From assembly GCA_963082975.1 (NCBI GenBank), contig OY720346.1, forward strand, positions 45,857,296 through 45,921,295: a stretch of DNA of 64,000 nt, read 5' to 3'. This DNA is from Labia minor. Lineage: Eukaryota > Arthropoda > Insecta > Dermaptera > Spongiphoridae. A program made the position numbers and the translations under genes. Positions 1 through 12,087 of this stretch are shown in pieces. Under the pieces are notes generated by a model. The model was not told the origin of the DNA and made no database searches. It worked only from the letters and a program-made list of their open reading frames with translations. The number at the start of each line of letters is the position of its first letter. Position 1 is the first letter of the stretch.

Positions 1-274
1 ATTTATTTCAATTGCTTTTTTAAATGCCTTTTGCGCTTGTTCTTTTTGTCCATTTTCTTGTAGGGCAGCACCGAATAATACAAGAGCATTATAATTTTTA
101 TTATCGTTTTTTAAAACAAGCTAAATCCACAAACAATAGTTAAATTATTAAAAGTCACATAATTTTCAAAGAAATATATTTTACCTTGCAATTATTAATA
201 GCTTTCAAAAAATCTTTAACTTTAATTGCATCTTTAGCTTCTTTCAAAAGTGATTTTATTTCTTTTTGATCCAT
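1..274 (-). CDS. SKIC3: SKIC3/TTC37 homologue, first two coding exons (gene runs off the window)
   Basis: The start codon is at 274-272. Exon 1 codes 30 residues beginning MDQKEIKSLLKEAKDAIKVK and ends at 185, followed by a GTAAAA donor. The intron is 121-184 (64 bases) with a TTTAG acceptor. Exon 2 (120-1) continues in phase 0 and contains NYNALVLFGAAL and QAQKAFKKAIEIN, a tetratricopeptide repeat pattern. Both exons resemble the N-terminus of animal TTC37/SKI3, which starts with an acidic/lysine-rich helix followed by a YNAWVFIG-type repeat. From family knowledge, SKI3 is the TPR scaffold of the cytoplasmic Ski complex, which feeds RNA to the exosome in mRNA surveillance and 3'-5' decay. 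The remaining exons lie to the left of the window. The tiny intron, compared with the many kilobases of repeats elsewhere, is typical of insect-like genes. The homology is recalled from memory and was not searched. Confidence 0.82.
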
Positions 275-1143
275 TATATATAAATATAACAAATAAAGTA
301 AAGTATTTTTATTTTTAAATATATTATCATCACAGATATTGACAGTTCCAGAGCGAAGAATAGCCAAAATAATAAAACCAAAATCACTATAAATTTTATT
401 CTAATTAAAAACAATTAAAATTTTTAATGATTTTAATATATTTAGTTTGTATAATTAATATACATATATATATATATATTTGCATTTAAAATCGTTAATT
501 TTGAGTTTTTTTACATACATACATTTTACATTTTCTTTAGAAATTTTTTTTCATTTTTAAAATAGTAAATGGGATTAAAGTCGCATTTATAAAATTAATA
601 TAATTAAATATTATTAGATTCATTTTTGAGGACAAACACTTATCAAAAATTGGAAAAGTTATTAGAAAATTAGTTTGACCTAAAATGTTTATAATTTCAT
701 AAAATTTTTAATTTAAATTTGAGAATCAGACATTAGTCATCATTAATCATTAATATAAAAATAATAATAATAATAGAGGAGCTAATATAAAGACCCTTCT
801 TCCCTCCAGATAAGAGAAATGTAGCGAAAAAATTCATTAATCTGAATAATAATATTTCTAATATATATATATATTATAAATTAAATAATTTCATAATTTT
901 AAAATAAAACAGAAAGGATAAAGAGAAATATTATAAATGAAAAAATGTTAATGACTAAATAAAAGTAAAAAAATCTGAATTTTCTTTTGTAACCATTGTT
1001 AATTCTTAACATATATATATTAATATATATTTTCTAAATTCGCCATCGCAAATAAAAAACATTGCTATAATATAAGTGTAATTATTTTTCTAATATGAAA
1101 AAAAGTTTTTGAATTATTATAATTATTAATTATAGAATAAGTA
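275..1143. other. AT-rich 5' flank of the SKIC3 homologue
   Basis: Upstream of the SKIC3 start the sequence is low-complexity A/T with short TA runs. The 5' UTR and promoter should be here, since the gene is transcribed leftward, but no recognisable TATA, initiator or CpG element stands out. A run of ATAATAATAATA lies near 760. Confidence 0.4.
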
Positions 1144-1318
1144 CAGGGCCGCCCTAACCACAGGGCTAATTGGGCTATAGCCCTAGGGCGCAAGCCTTCT
1201 GGGGGTGGCATTTTTTATTAGTTTATATATTTTTACTAACCATTCTGTGTAATTTCTTATGAAAAGGGGCGCAAAATTTTAGGAGCCCACGGGCGCCGAA
1301 AATCTTAGGACGGCCCTG
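1144..1318. mobile_element. hAT-type MITE, 175 bp, with 8-bp target duplication
   Basis: The ends are inverted: CAGGGCCGCCCTAA at the left and TTAGGACGGCCCTG at the right. The flanks at 1136-1143 and 1319-1326 are both AATAAGTA, a perfect 8-bp target site duplication, as expected of hAT superfamily transposition. The interior is GC-richer than the surroundings and has no ORF, so it is non-autonomous and depends on a transposase encoded elsewhere. The perfect duplication suggests a fairly young insertion. Confidence 0.88.
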
Positions 1319-1326
1319 AATAAGTA

Positions 1327-3427
1327 GATTATTTTTGTATTTATAATTTTGATTATATATTTTGTGAATCCAATAAAAGTTAACCACGTTCAATCACTAA
1401 TATAAATTCAAAGAAAATTAAAAACAAAACTTTTTAAATTTCATGAATTTCTAAATTAATGAATTGTTTTTCATTTGAAAATAAAAATTTATTAAGTAAT
1501 TAAAATTAAATCTATTAAATTTTTAGAAAAATTATAAATTATTTTACAAAATTATAAAAATATAAATTAATTTTTTTATATTATTTTTTATTTATTTGTA
1601 TTATTATAAAGAAGTGTGGTATTTATTTATATGCTATTAGAATATTAAAATAAATCTTGTTGGGCTGCAGATATAAAAGTAAAAGTGAATAAAATTTTTT
1701 TTTTCAAAACTTTCTTCTTATTTCCTGTTCCTTAGTAAATGTTATAACTTATTAAAATCTTAATTCATAAATATAAGACTTTCTTCTCCAAATCTAAGCT
1801 TAATTTTGTTAAAAACCTAATATTATGTAATTAAATTTAAATGGAAATTGAAAAAAATATATTTAGCTTAATATTATTTTAAAAGAAAACTAAGTGATAT
1901 ATATTATATATATATATATTAATTTTCTTAAACCTTTTTCAATAAGTATTATTGTTGTTATCATATTCTAATTTTATTAAATAAAGATTAATTAAATTAA
2001 AAATAAAAAAATTAATATACTTTTCCCCCAGGACCTTTATTGTAATTTAGATCTACTTTAGGATGTTGCGCTCGTGTCTTCACAAATTTCTCTATCTTAT
2101 CATAGATCGATTATGCTTCTTTAATATTTATTACACAAGATAATACTTTCTATTAATAGGAGCGACTGGAGAAAAAATTTTAAAATGAAATTGCTTACGG
2201 TTCAAAAATCAACTAGTTAGACTAATTTAATGTTGAAATCCAAAATTTTTACAAAAAATATTCAACACTAATCTAGTAAGTTTGTCTATCACTATTTCCA
2301 ATTTATTCTTAAAATAACTATTATAATAAATTATTTTTCAAAAATTTATTTGTGAATTAATTGAAAACAGGTTATATATATTTATAAATAAGATATTAAT
2401 ATTATTTTAATGCAAAACAGTGATTTATTAAAAATATTAATAATTGTAGCAACAGACTTATTATAAGTGCTGTTTACTAAGAATATTTTATAAATTTGTA
2501 TTATTTTAAATGTTAGAAGTAGAAAAAATTTTAAACATCGTAGCAATATTAAATAGATTTTAGAGTAATTTTATTGATTTGGCACCCAAACAACGCAAAA
2601 AAATAGACTTATGAATCTTTTTAATGAGCTAAATGACAAAATTTTATGATTTAAATTTTTGGAAATGATATATGAGTGTTATCTTTAAACCATTATTTAA
2701 ATAAAACGAAACTATAAATTTGATATTATATCAAATTTTAAATGGCTTGAATTGGTATTGAAAAGTCCCTTTTATATCAAATAACGATATAAGAGTATAC
2801 CTACGTACATATTTTAAAATTCGGGAAAGAAGGAAAAAAATGAGAATTCTTTTCACATTTGAAACTATTAAATTAATTTTTTTATTCTAAAAAAATTACC
2901 TATATAGATTATTATATAAAATAATAAAAAAACTAAAATTGTAACGGTAATCCAAACCAGTAAAATAAATGGATGTGTTTAATATTATTATAAATTCACT
3001 ATAAGATAATAATAATATTCATAAAAATCAATAAATATTATTAACTAATTTATATACATTCTCCATACATAATAGAAATAAAATTGGGCCATTTCTGTCT
3101 TTAAAGATATAAATTTTAACACAAATAGATTGAAAATAATTGACTAATAGACACAATAATTATTCAATTTTTTAATCACTTTCTATAAATAATAAGTATA
3201 GATAAGAAATTTATATAACGACGAGTATATATATCAATTAATTTATATATTATAAAAAAGATAGAAATATTAATGTTTCTCATCAATTTTAAATTCAATA
3301 TTTTTTTATATTAAATATAGAATTAATTATTTTTTAATTTATTGTCAATATTAATTATAATTATTTATAAAATTATCAATTGAATAGGTTTGATGGATTA
3401 TATTATTTATTTCAATAAATAATATTG
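1327..3427. other. AT-rich intergenic sequence, nothing recognised
   Basis: About 2 kb of A/T-dominated sequence with short TA runs and stops in all frames. No coding, RNA or repeat signature was recognised. Confidence 0.5.
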
Positions 3428-3718
3428 GTAAGGAAGGAAGGAAGGAAGGAAAGGTTGCGGGGTATTGCGGGGGAGGTAGGACCTGACGCCCGGGAGAGGG
3501 GCGCCACTCACTGGGGGGGGGATTTGGTCTGTCGGCTGCTGCGAGGAGCGCAGTCTACTCCGTTGCCAGCTGCTGCAACCATCGAATTTTATCTCCCGTT
3601 CCTTTCACTATCGGCTACCTCTGGAACCCACTCACTCTGTATACGTACGCTGTCACTGGCAGTGTCATCGCCTCCCTTCGGGTCAGGTGGATGACCTTTG
3701 ACAACTAACACTACCGAG
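3428..3718 (+). promoter_or_regulatory. GC-rich island with possible noncoding first exon
   Basis: A GGAA microsatellite (about 3430-3450) leads into roughly 270 bases rich in G, C and CpG, in sharp contrast to the A/T flanks. It ends at CTACCGAG followed by GTAATC (GT at 3719-3720), a good splice-donor match. An open frame across it is low complexity with no recognisable domain. The next plausible acceptor followed by an ATG on this strand is at 8217/8218, so this could be promoter plus 5' UTR exon of a plus-strand gene. Alternatively it is a degraded GC-rich repeat. The compositional contrast is seen directly; the function is inferred. Confidence 0.35.
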
Positions 3719-6126
3719 GTAATCATCAAATGGAAAATAATAAAAAAAAAATCAAGAAAAATTCAACCACTGACACTTCACGAGCGCGAAATCTTAAAAC
3801 CTCACTTAGGGGTTGTAAAAATTTACACATTTTTAATTTTAAACAATACTCAAAATAAATAATAAATATCACCACCATCAATAACAATAGCATTAGTTAT
3901 CTGAATTTTTAAAATTTTTTGATAATTATAAATTCTTTGTAATTATTTATCATTTTAACATCCCCTCATTGAAATGTGCGCCTTAATATAGGCAGCCAAT
4001 TTGACTTAATATTTATAAATTATAAGAAATAATCGACCTAAGTTGTATGAATTTTATAATTTTTTTTTTTTTTATAATATTGAAAAAAAATATTCTCCCA
4101 ATTAAAACATTTTGACAATAATTCCTTTGAAAATATATAAAAAAAATATACTTATCATTATTTTTAATGAACATGAAATATAAATTATATTTTAAAGATT
4201 AATGTAATATATTTTATTTGTAGTTATGTTAATAAATCATAATTTCTGTAATGTAATATTTTTATAAAATTTATATCTATTATTTTTTATTTAATTATTA
4301 ATTAATTAATTAATTTTTATTTATTTATTTATTATAAATCATAATTTGTGTATAAATATGTAAAATTTTTATAAAATTTATTTTATTATATTTTGAAATA
4401 ATTATTATACCTATATTTTATGCTTAGTTACCAAATATCTGTGCGTTTAAATATTCAATTTTTTATAATAGCTTAACAATTTAAATAAAACAAATCATAT
4501 GATTTTTCATGTCTTTCACTATTCTCTGAAATTAATAAAATCTATTGTTTCTTGAAAGTTATTATGTGTCACAGCAACATATTCCTCCAACCGTTCATAT
4601 CGCGTTAGCTATGATATCCAACCAATTTCTATTCTCTCCCGAATCCCATAGATTTGGCATTGTTGACTGTACAGGATATCTTTGGACTACCCATTAAATT
4701 TTTCATCACTATATTTCTTAGTACTTAAATCTGAAGTTTTTCGTATAAAGTTGTATTTGATAACTTTTAAAGGTTAATTATTTCTCATAAAAGTCGTATT
4801 TGATAATTTCAATAAAATAAATGATTTTTAAAGATTTTTCTTAGTTTATTCAATTTTTAATCTTATTGAAAATAATTTTTTCATTATTATTATATAATTT
4901 ATAATCTAATTTGAAGTGAGATAATTTAAATTTGTTAAATTTTTATATTATATTTTATGAGTAGCCTATACATTATACATATTATTCTTCAAAAATTAAT
5001 AAATATTTAATAAGACTTGGAAATTTTGAACTATTTGAAAATGACATAATTGATTATGATGTTACACATACATTTTATATTATTTTTGACATATCATTAA
5101 CATATTATAAAAAATTTAAATTGTTTAGAATTTTTTATTATGCATTTTTATGCATTTTTAACTTTTACTTTGAACCATATATATATATATATTCTTATAT
5201 ATGGTTAAAAAATCGAATTTACTTTTCAGATCCCCTAAGTTAAAAAATGACGAAAGATTTATAAAACCTGAAATCCATAACTGTCTATACCTGAAATATT
5301 GGGCTAAAATCAGATGACCGAAAGTATTATTATACATCATTGATTTTACACTTTTTGGACCTTTTGCTTATTTTTTTATATATAAAAAAATCAGAAATAA
5401 ATAAAAAAAAGTAAGAGAAAGAGAGAGTGATAACAATCATAGCATTTATTATTATTTAAATATGTTTATGATAAATATTATATTTAGCATATATTTTTAA
5501 TACCTTCAAAAAGTAAAAGAAGAAAAATAAATTTTATATTATTTGTAAATTTATTATTAAAATAATAGTAAAAAAAAAAACAGATTCTTTTCAAATTCAA
5601 TTCCCAAAAATGTTTGTCAAAAATTATTATTTTTTTTATCATTCTTGTTTAAAATGTATATTGATGATAGTCGTTATTGATAAAAATGTGTTTTTGAATT
5701 TAATTGAAGGTAATAAAATACTGTATTTTATTGATTCATTTTTTTCTATCTTATAAAATATAAAATATAATTTGACCTTATAACCAAAATTACTTTTTTA
5801 AGAGTATAAATAATAATTTTACATTTTTAAATGTATTATTATTATCTGTGTTAATTATATCTTAGATCATGACTAAACAATTAAATTCTTGTCAATTAAC
5901 AAAAAAAGAGAGTAAAATAGTTGATATAAATAATGTATTTAAGAAATAATATATATAATATAAAAGTAGTTTACAGTGGTCTTCACAACTAGGCACTACC
6001 TACAGTATGTATGAACTTACTTATTGTTATTACAAATTATTAATACGTTTTTTTATTATAATTTAAAAAAATCATTTAATAAATTCAATGTTTGTATAAA
6101 AAAAAATTGATTTTTATTATTTATAT
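3719..6126. other. AT-rich stretch with a possible RTE remnant near 4560-4640
   Basis: Mostly A/T-rich, without usable ORFs. Around 4560-4640 there is a short stretch (GTGTCACAGCAACATATTCC) that weakly resembles, on the minus strand, the C-terminal part of the RTE-like reverse transcriptase seen elsewhere in the window. Nothing else was recognised. Confidence 0.3.
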
Positions 6127-6190
6127 TTTGCCGGTTGTATTGGCTGTGAGGCATGGTCTATGACCCTGAGAGATGAGAGCAGAATTAAGA
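6127..6190 (+). repeat. Short RTE-like RT fragment
   Basis: About 60 bases match the segment of the 6.6-7.1 kb element that codes for the (L)YG-EAWSMTL part of the reverse transcriptase C-terminus (GCATGGTCTATGACCCTGAG). It is a severed fragment, with A/T-rich sequence on both sides. Confidence 0.5.
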
Positions 6191-6589
6191 AAAAAATAAA
6201 GTAAAAATTTCGTGTTTTTTTTATAAATAATGAAAGGATTAATATCTGCCTCTTCCCATTAATCGTTCAATTTAACAATTCAAAAAGATTTTGTTATTTA
6301 CTCAGTCAATTTTGACTATCAAAAGAGTTACTTCTCTGCTAACGAATACCTTTCAATGCCTCTCTCTCTTTCTCTCTCAATTTCTTAATTATAATTTAAA
6401 ATAGATTTATTTATGATATAAATAAATAGAATGAGAAAATAATTTAAAAATAGTTCGCTTATTTTAATTCAATTTTGTTTAATTGTTTACATTGTAATTT
6501 ATGTATAAGATTGCCTTAAATACCTATATATTTGAAAAATATTGTAACTAATTTATTTTTTAATTATTTTTGTAATTTTCATAATAAAA

Positions 6590-7128
6590 ATATAGTTTCT
6601 GTAATCACGAAGGATAATAATATTCGAGAAGAATTTAAATTGAGGTTGAAATCGGGTAACGTCTGTTATCTTGCAGTAAAGGGGCTTATCCCGTCAAAAT
6701 TATTATCAAAGAGGATCAAAATTAAAATATATAAAACAATTATTTTGCGGGTTGTATTGGGTGTGACGCATGGTCTATAACCCTGGGAGATGAGAGTAGA
6801 TTTATATTTGAGAATAGGATTCTTCGCAGCATTTATAGGCCAAAGAAAGATGAATTCAAAGATCTTTATGTATCTCAAGACATAGTTAGGGTTAGAAAAT
6901 CGAGAAAGCTGTGATGGACAGAGCAGGTGGCTAGAATGGGAGAGGAAAGGATGACGAAAAATAGACCAAGGAAGCGGTGGACGAACAATGTAGGAAGGGA
7001 TGTAAGAGAGTTATGAGAAAATAAGAGTTGAATGGTTTTAACTCAAGATAGGGACACTTAGATAAATGCGGTTGCTTCGGCCAAGAACTTTCGAGTTCCG
7101 TAGGGCCACTGAGGTAGATAGATAATAA
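6590..7128 (+). pseudogene. RTE-like non-LTR retrotransposon 3' end, decayed reverse transcriptase
   Basis: Translation over several frames gives VITKDNNIREEFKLRLKSGN, then LLSKRIKIKIYKTIILRVVL, then pieces corresponding to WSMTLGDESR, VFENRILR, a WAGHVARMGEER-like segment and finally DRDT(W)-AAKNFRVP. This is the C-terminal end of a widespread RTE-like (non-LTR) reverse transcriptase, downstream of the catalytic YADD box. Frameshifts and stops break it. The element ends just after FRVP in GTAGATAGATAATAA, a short tetranucleotide-like tail that recurs in the other copies. It is 5'-truncated, as is usual for LINEs, and cannot make a functional protein. Confidence 0.75.
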
Positions 7129-8217
7129 AAATATATCGATGATATGAATTTATTGATTTAATAAAATATATTTTTATTTGTATTAACTAAATTAATTGAA
7201 ATAGTTAAAAAAATAACATATATTGAGTTAGAGTTTAATTAAATTATTTGTTTTTATATTTATAAAATTTAATAAATCCATTAAATTATCATATTATATG
7301 AATAAATGTTCAATTATCACTAAATTCAATTCATAAACAAAAAAAAATGTTTGCTGAAAATGCACTTCAGTTCTTAAAGCATTTAAAATAATCTAGTGTG
7401 GTCAACAATTATCTCTTATAACCCTATTTTTAAAAAACATTTTTGTAATTTTCTCCTTATATTAATGTTCAATATCGTTTATTGTTTATATTTACCAATT
7501 ATTGATTCCTAATAATAATATATTTATCTTAGAAATCTAAAATAATAAAAATTTAAAGCTTCAAAGAATCCACCATTTAATTCCCTTCAGAGTAATTTGA
7601 AATTAATAATTTTTTTCTAATATCAAGATTATTTTTATTTGAGATTAATGAAGCAAGTTTCTTAGTGTTTTTAAGAAAATTGCGATAAAATAAAAAAAAT
7701 CAAAGATGTAAAGTGGTACTTCTGATAAGCTAATTTTAACAAAAAATCTCAGACATGTTAAATATGGAATTTTTGTTTTGAAAATCTTTTTATTTTGTAC
7801 ATTTTGTACATACATTACATTCATATACCCACAAACAGACACATACCCAAAGGGTTCCTTAAAATGTATATTTTCATTGAAAACTAGAATTTAATGTTTC
7901 AACTACCGCAATACTCCTTTATATATAATGCATAAGAGTATAAATAAGTGGAAGTAAAAAAAAATGTATTAAAATACTTTTAATAATTATAATTATTACA
8001 ATTGTGATTCCTTTCTATTTTTTTTTTCATCATTTCTGAATATTAATTTTATTTTTTGCTTTAAATAAATATCGATTAATGTAAATAAAGTAGTGTGATG
8101 CACTCTCGCCATTTTATCAATAAAATTATTCTATTTATATAATAAAGATCAATTATCAGTCACATTTTTTATACAAACCTTTCTTTCAACTCATTCTAAT
8201 GTGTATTTATATTCTAG
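7129..8217. other. AT-rich stretch leading to an exon acceptor
   Basis: No repeat or gene was recognised. The last 40 bases form a pyrimidine-rich tract ending in TTCTAG directly before the ATG at 8218. Confidence 0.4.
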
Positions 8218-8335
8218 ATGGGTGCTCGCAATACCTTCTTCAATGGAAATCATCTCCTTCTCATGTTTCAATTGATGCTCTTCACTTGCAATAAATGCCA
8301 CGCTGCTCTGGCAATTAACCGGTTAACGCCAACAG
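8218..8335 (+). CDS. Candidate coding exon with signal peptide, unknown gene
   Basis: The exon is bounded by a pyrimidine-rich acceptor ending TTCTAG and by the donor ACAG/GTAAAATAAC (GT at 8336-8337). It codes 39 residues starting MGARNTFFNGNHLLLMFQLM and continuing through LFTCNKCHAALAINRLTPT, with one base left over. Residues about 11-30 are hydrophobic and followed by AxA-type small residues (CHAALA), which looks like a secretory signal peptide. Base composition is clearly more balanced than in the flanks, as expected for a real exon. The product is not recognised. It could be spliced to the GC-rich segment ending at 3718. No downstream exon was found with confidence, so any introns would be long and filled with repeats. 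Confidence 0.5.
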
Positions 8336-8604
8336 GTAAAATAACGACATGTTCAATGAAATATAAATACTCACATTTCAAATTACTTTATTAATCGTTT
8401 ATTAATTCAGTTTGCTGAAAGCTATAAAAAAAAATTAAATTATAATTAAAAATAGATATCAAATTAAAAATTTTTATTTCATCTTAATTTTATGTTAAAT
8501 TCTTTGATTATTTATTTAATTAAAAAAATATTGTGCCCATCTATTTTATCTGAATGTTTTTATATTAAGAATTTCTAAATATTTTTGGTTGTTCTAAAAA
8601 AGTT

Positions 8605-9048
8605 TAATAAGTCTATTAATGGTTGGATGACGTCATATAATTTTAAATCAAGAAAAAACTAATAAAGATGATTTTTCTCGAGGATAAAACCACTACAAAG
8701 TGCAAGATTCGTGGTGATATGTAAAAAATCTCCTCATGTGAAATTTGGTGTCAAAATAACCCTTCCCTTTCTATCGTCGATCGCTAATACTACCACTTCC
8801 GGTTTCCGGATTTGCACCAAAAGTTGATCAATTCATCCCACTGATGCATTAAGTAAATATACCAAATATCATCAAAATCGGTTGAGCCGTTCAGGCTGTA
8901 CACATCTATACGGACGGACAGACATCATGCTAAAAATTCTTTTTTCTGTTAAGAAAATGCTTGATTCGTGGAAATATGTAAAAATCTCGACATGTGAAAT
9001 TTGGTGTGAAAACAATACCTCCCTTACTATCGTCGGTCGGTAAAAATA
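8605..9048 (-). mobile_element. Family X element (HINE-like), partial copy
   Basis: On the minus strand it starts TTTTTACCGACCGACGATAG (right edge near 9043) and runs through the CATGATGTCTGTCCGTCCG microsatellite segment and the block containing GGCTCAACCGATTTTGATGA to a TGACGTCAT motif near 8627. It lacks the 3' end (second inverted copy of ACCGACCGAC and hairpin) seen in the full-length copy at 37.6-38.3 kb. There is no ORF. Confidence 0.7.
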
Positions 9049-9285
9049 ACACTAAATTGTTTGTCAACTAATTAATAAATTAGTGAGAGATTATGTTAGT
9101 ATATTGAGATATAAAATTAATTCAATTAAAAATAACAATTTATAAATTTGTATATAAAAACAATAAACTAAAGATTAACTAACAAATAATTAAACAATCT
9201 AAGGTAGGGATGATTAACTTAAGGCACATACTCAGCACGTATAAAAATTATTTATCAAAAATTATTATTTTTTATTCTTTTTGTT
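9049..9285. other. AT-rich spacer
   Basis: A/T-rich sequence between a family X copy and the hairpin repeat family. Nothing was recognised. Confidence 0.4.
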
Positions 9286-9725
9286 GTGAATCAAGCTAAT
9301 TTAGAAGGGAATTACTTTTTGGATTCTGGATCGTAGTTTGTGTGACCAAGAGTCGATGTTGGAATTTTTGGGTTGAATGAATGGAAGATTTCGGATTTAC
9401 TATGTTTCGAAGCTCCGAAGAATCCTTGGCCCGAGGCCGGGCATTAATGTCAACGATTCTTCGGAAAAATCTAAAATTTTCCACCCATTCTCCAACATCG
9501 TCTCTTGGCCAAATAAACTACCAGCCAGGATCCAAAATAAAATTCCCTCCTACGTTAATCTCACAATTAATCGTGAAATTAACCCGAAAATAATTTTTCA
9601 TAATAATAATAACTATATATATATGTTCGTTTAGAATTCCGTAGGTGGGTTTTATTATTAGGAGAAGTTATTTTCGTATTATTTTCACGTTTTAGTGTGA
9701 GTATTGAGTCATACTGACTCAGTAT
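9286..9725 (+). repeat. Hairpin-repeat family (possible Penelope-like terminal region), copy 1
   Basis: It shares GGATTCTGG..GTGTGACCAAGAG..TTTTGGGTTGAATG with segments near 19.5 and 45.1 kb, and ends with TTATTTTCACGTTTTAGTGTGAG..ATGAGTCAT-like sequence as at 45.0 kb. The GACGTTTCGGCGCC hairpin present in the other two copies is not intact here. Overlapping short ORFs on both strands are non-coding by-products of this repeat. The repeat class is uncertain; similar motifs occur in terminal regions of Penelope-like elements. Confidence 0.45.
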
Positions 9726-10530
9726 CCCAAAAATTATAAACTATCCGTCTTTAGGGGTATTTGAGGAGTATAATAATCATAGTACTCATGTATGCACTAT
9801 TCTACAATACATATATACATATTATTTCTAACATATTTCTAATTAATTGTAATATAAATTGTTTAATTGAGATAATAAAACTGACAAAAAGAGAAGGTCA
9901 ATAAGAAAAAAAAAACTTTATCCAATTTCCCCATCTTACTTCTCCTTTCCCTCTCTTTTTCGAGGTACTCAATTTGTTTCCTGATCAGATAAATATGTTT
10001 GAATGTATTGACAGAATGCGCTTTGAGATTTGCTCTCATTTTAATGTCATTCTTCTAACAAAAAAAAATTGATTTCTACTTCAATCTCGTCTCTCTCTCT
10101 CTCTCTTTCTTTTTTACTTTTTCTTCTTCTTATTCCTCTTCTTTGGTGAATGGGTTGCTCTATTTGCTTTCTTAGAAACGTATACAAGTCATGAACACAG
10201 AGGGTGTAAAAAGAAATCCCTTCGCTTTGGGCTGACTTCCTTCTTTTATATATAGATGGTATATATATATATATATATATCAAACGTAATTTCTTATATA
10301 GATACAAAATCTTTTATTTTATTTATTTATTTATTTATTTTTGTTTTTGGTATAAATTTTAGTTGCAAGCAAGGTAATCTCTTACTTATGACTTTGTCAA
10401 CAAAATGAAATTGTTTTATTCGGTACGAAAAAAATTCAATTTTAAAACAAACATTTTTTTTTTATTTTACTATCTAAACATGAAAACAATTACAAATAGA
10501 ATTGGAAAGGTGTAGCAAGCGACTTTAAAA
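9726..10530. other. AT-rich stretch with a pyrimidine tract
   Basis: Contains a C/T tract near 10086-10140 (TCTCTCTCTCTCTC plus TTCTTCTTC) and a TA run near 10259-10280. A minus-strand ORF of 86 codons over it is low-complexity (RRRKSKKERERERD) and not convincing as a gene. Confidence 0.45.
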
Positions 10531-10534
10531 AATG

Positions 10535-10563
10535 TCACTGAATAATAATAATAATAATAATAA
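10535..10563. repeat. (TAA)n microsatellite at the 5' side of an R4/Dong-like element
   Basis: An uninterrupted run of AAT units sits about 120 bases upstream of the first ORF of the retroelement. Dong-type elements of the R4 clade are known to insert into TAA repeats. Confidence 0.6.
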
Positions 10564-10892
10564 TACATGTAAACATGTAAACATCTATAATTTATAGATT
10601 ATTAATATTAATTAATATTAATAATATAATAAAACTGATTATAATAATTACATCCTAGGTAAGATATTAAACTGCCTACCCCATGAAAATGGAGAAAACA
10701 AATAACCTCGGAAAAGAGCCGTTGCCTGGGGAGCGCCAGGGCACGTCTGGAGCCGGTGCTGGACGTGATAGCGTGCGGGACACCGGTGGCAGGACGCTGA
10801 GAAAACGGGCCCGTGTCAACCAACAAGCTACAGCTTCTAGACAACAAGTGAATCATGAAAATAATCACGAATCTCATAAAATCATCGCATAA

Positions 10893-12087
10893 AATGGACA
10901 AAGTATCTCAATATCGAGATGATCCCTTACCTGGCTGGAGATTCAAACTCCTTTCGGAATTTTCGAAAACTCATCCGGAACTCAACCTGTCTTTTGCAGA
11001 CAAAAAAATTATAATTATTAAAAAGAAATGCTAGAGAGACGGAGAACTTGCGCAAATCCAGAGAGAAGTGGAACGAATGTTGACACAAAAGGAAACCGAA
11101 ACTGAACTGTCGGAAATCAACTATAACATCTGGCGCAGTAGTGAATCTTCTAAAAATATTAACAGGGAACAACCGGACCAAGATGAGACAGAAGGACTTT
11201 TCTTCAGTCTACTGAGATTTTATGAGGGCACGGATCCTCTAAAAAGACCAAGGTTCCCAAAGCTGTCTTTCCAAAAATACACCGACTCCATACTTCAAAG
11301 AATTAATGTCATCCTAGAAAAGTATCTACAAGACTACACTAACTTTGAAAAAATCCATCTAGACGTTTATGCTGCAGCTGCAACTGTATATGAAAGCCAT
11401 AACCAACAACTACTTCCTCCGCCTAGCTCTCATCTTAACAAACCTAAGACAAATTCAAAAAAGGAACCAGAATAGAAAATTCGCCTACTAAAAAGTATTG
11501 ACCAACTCAGAGCTAAGGCTGATATCTTAGCTGATTATTTGAAAGGAACGAGGTCCTCTAAAATCAAGAAAAAAGTTTGTACTATCATCCGCACTTTAAA
11601 TATTAAACTAGACCACCCAGATTTGAACAATACTCTAAATTACTACAGAGATGAAATGCGCCAAAAAGCAAAAGCCAAAGGTGCTAGGCTTCACAGATAT
11701 AATGAATTGGAGAATCCTAAAGCTCTAAATAAGACCTTTAATTTTAATGAGAAACAATTTTACCGATCTCTTATTAACAACTCAAGTGAACATGATAATA
11801 TCAGATTTGACCCTGACAAATGCAAAAGTTATTGGGAATCAATATGGTCTCATTCAGTTCAGGCAAACCTAGAAGCACGCTGGATTCAGGATGTCGCAAA
11901 TGATGCACAAGATATACCTGAAATGGATCCTATTACTTTCTTATCAGATGATATTAAGATCATTCTCAAAAAGGTAATGAACTGGAAAGCTGCGGGACCA
12001 GACCACATTCAGAAATTTCCTTCAGTAAATAAAAACTTCACGGATGCCGTTAGCGAACCTCAGTGCTTACCCCAATTTCTAATATGA
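10893..12087 (+). pseudogene. N-terminal region plus RT edge of R4-like polyprotein, two premature stops
   Basis: One frame runs for about 400 codons. The first stop is near 11035 and the second at 11473. Segments of 135 codons (11068-11475) and 182 codons (11539-12087) are the open parts. The second contains the conserved RT entry motif NWKAAGPDHI (about residue 150 of that segment). The frame is otherwise preserved, so the stops are probably recent. No complete zinc-finger motif was seen in the N-terminal part. It cannot encode an active reverse transcriptase because the palm domain is missing. Confidence 0.7.

Noticed and set aside
3425-3694. 89-codon plus-strand ORF over the GC-rich island
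   Set aside because: Low-complexity, starts inside a GGAA microsatellite and shows no domain; GC-rich DNA has fewer stops by chance.
10047-10307. 86-codon minus-strand ORF
   Set aside because: Encodes a CT-repeat translation (KKERERERD) and a TA-run translation; no coding signature.
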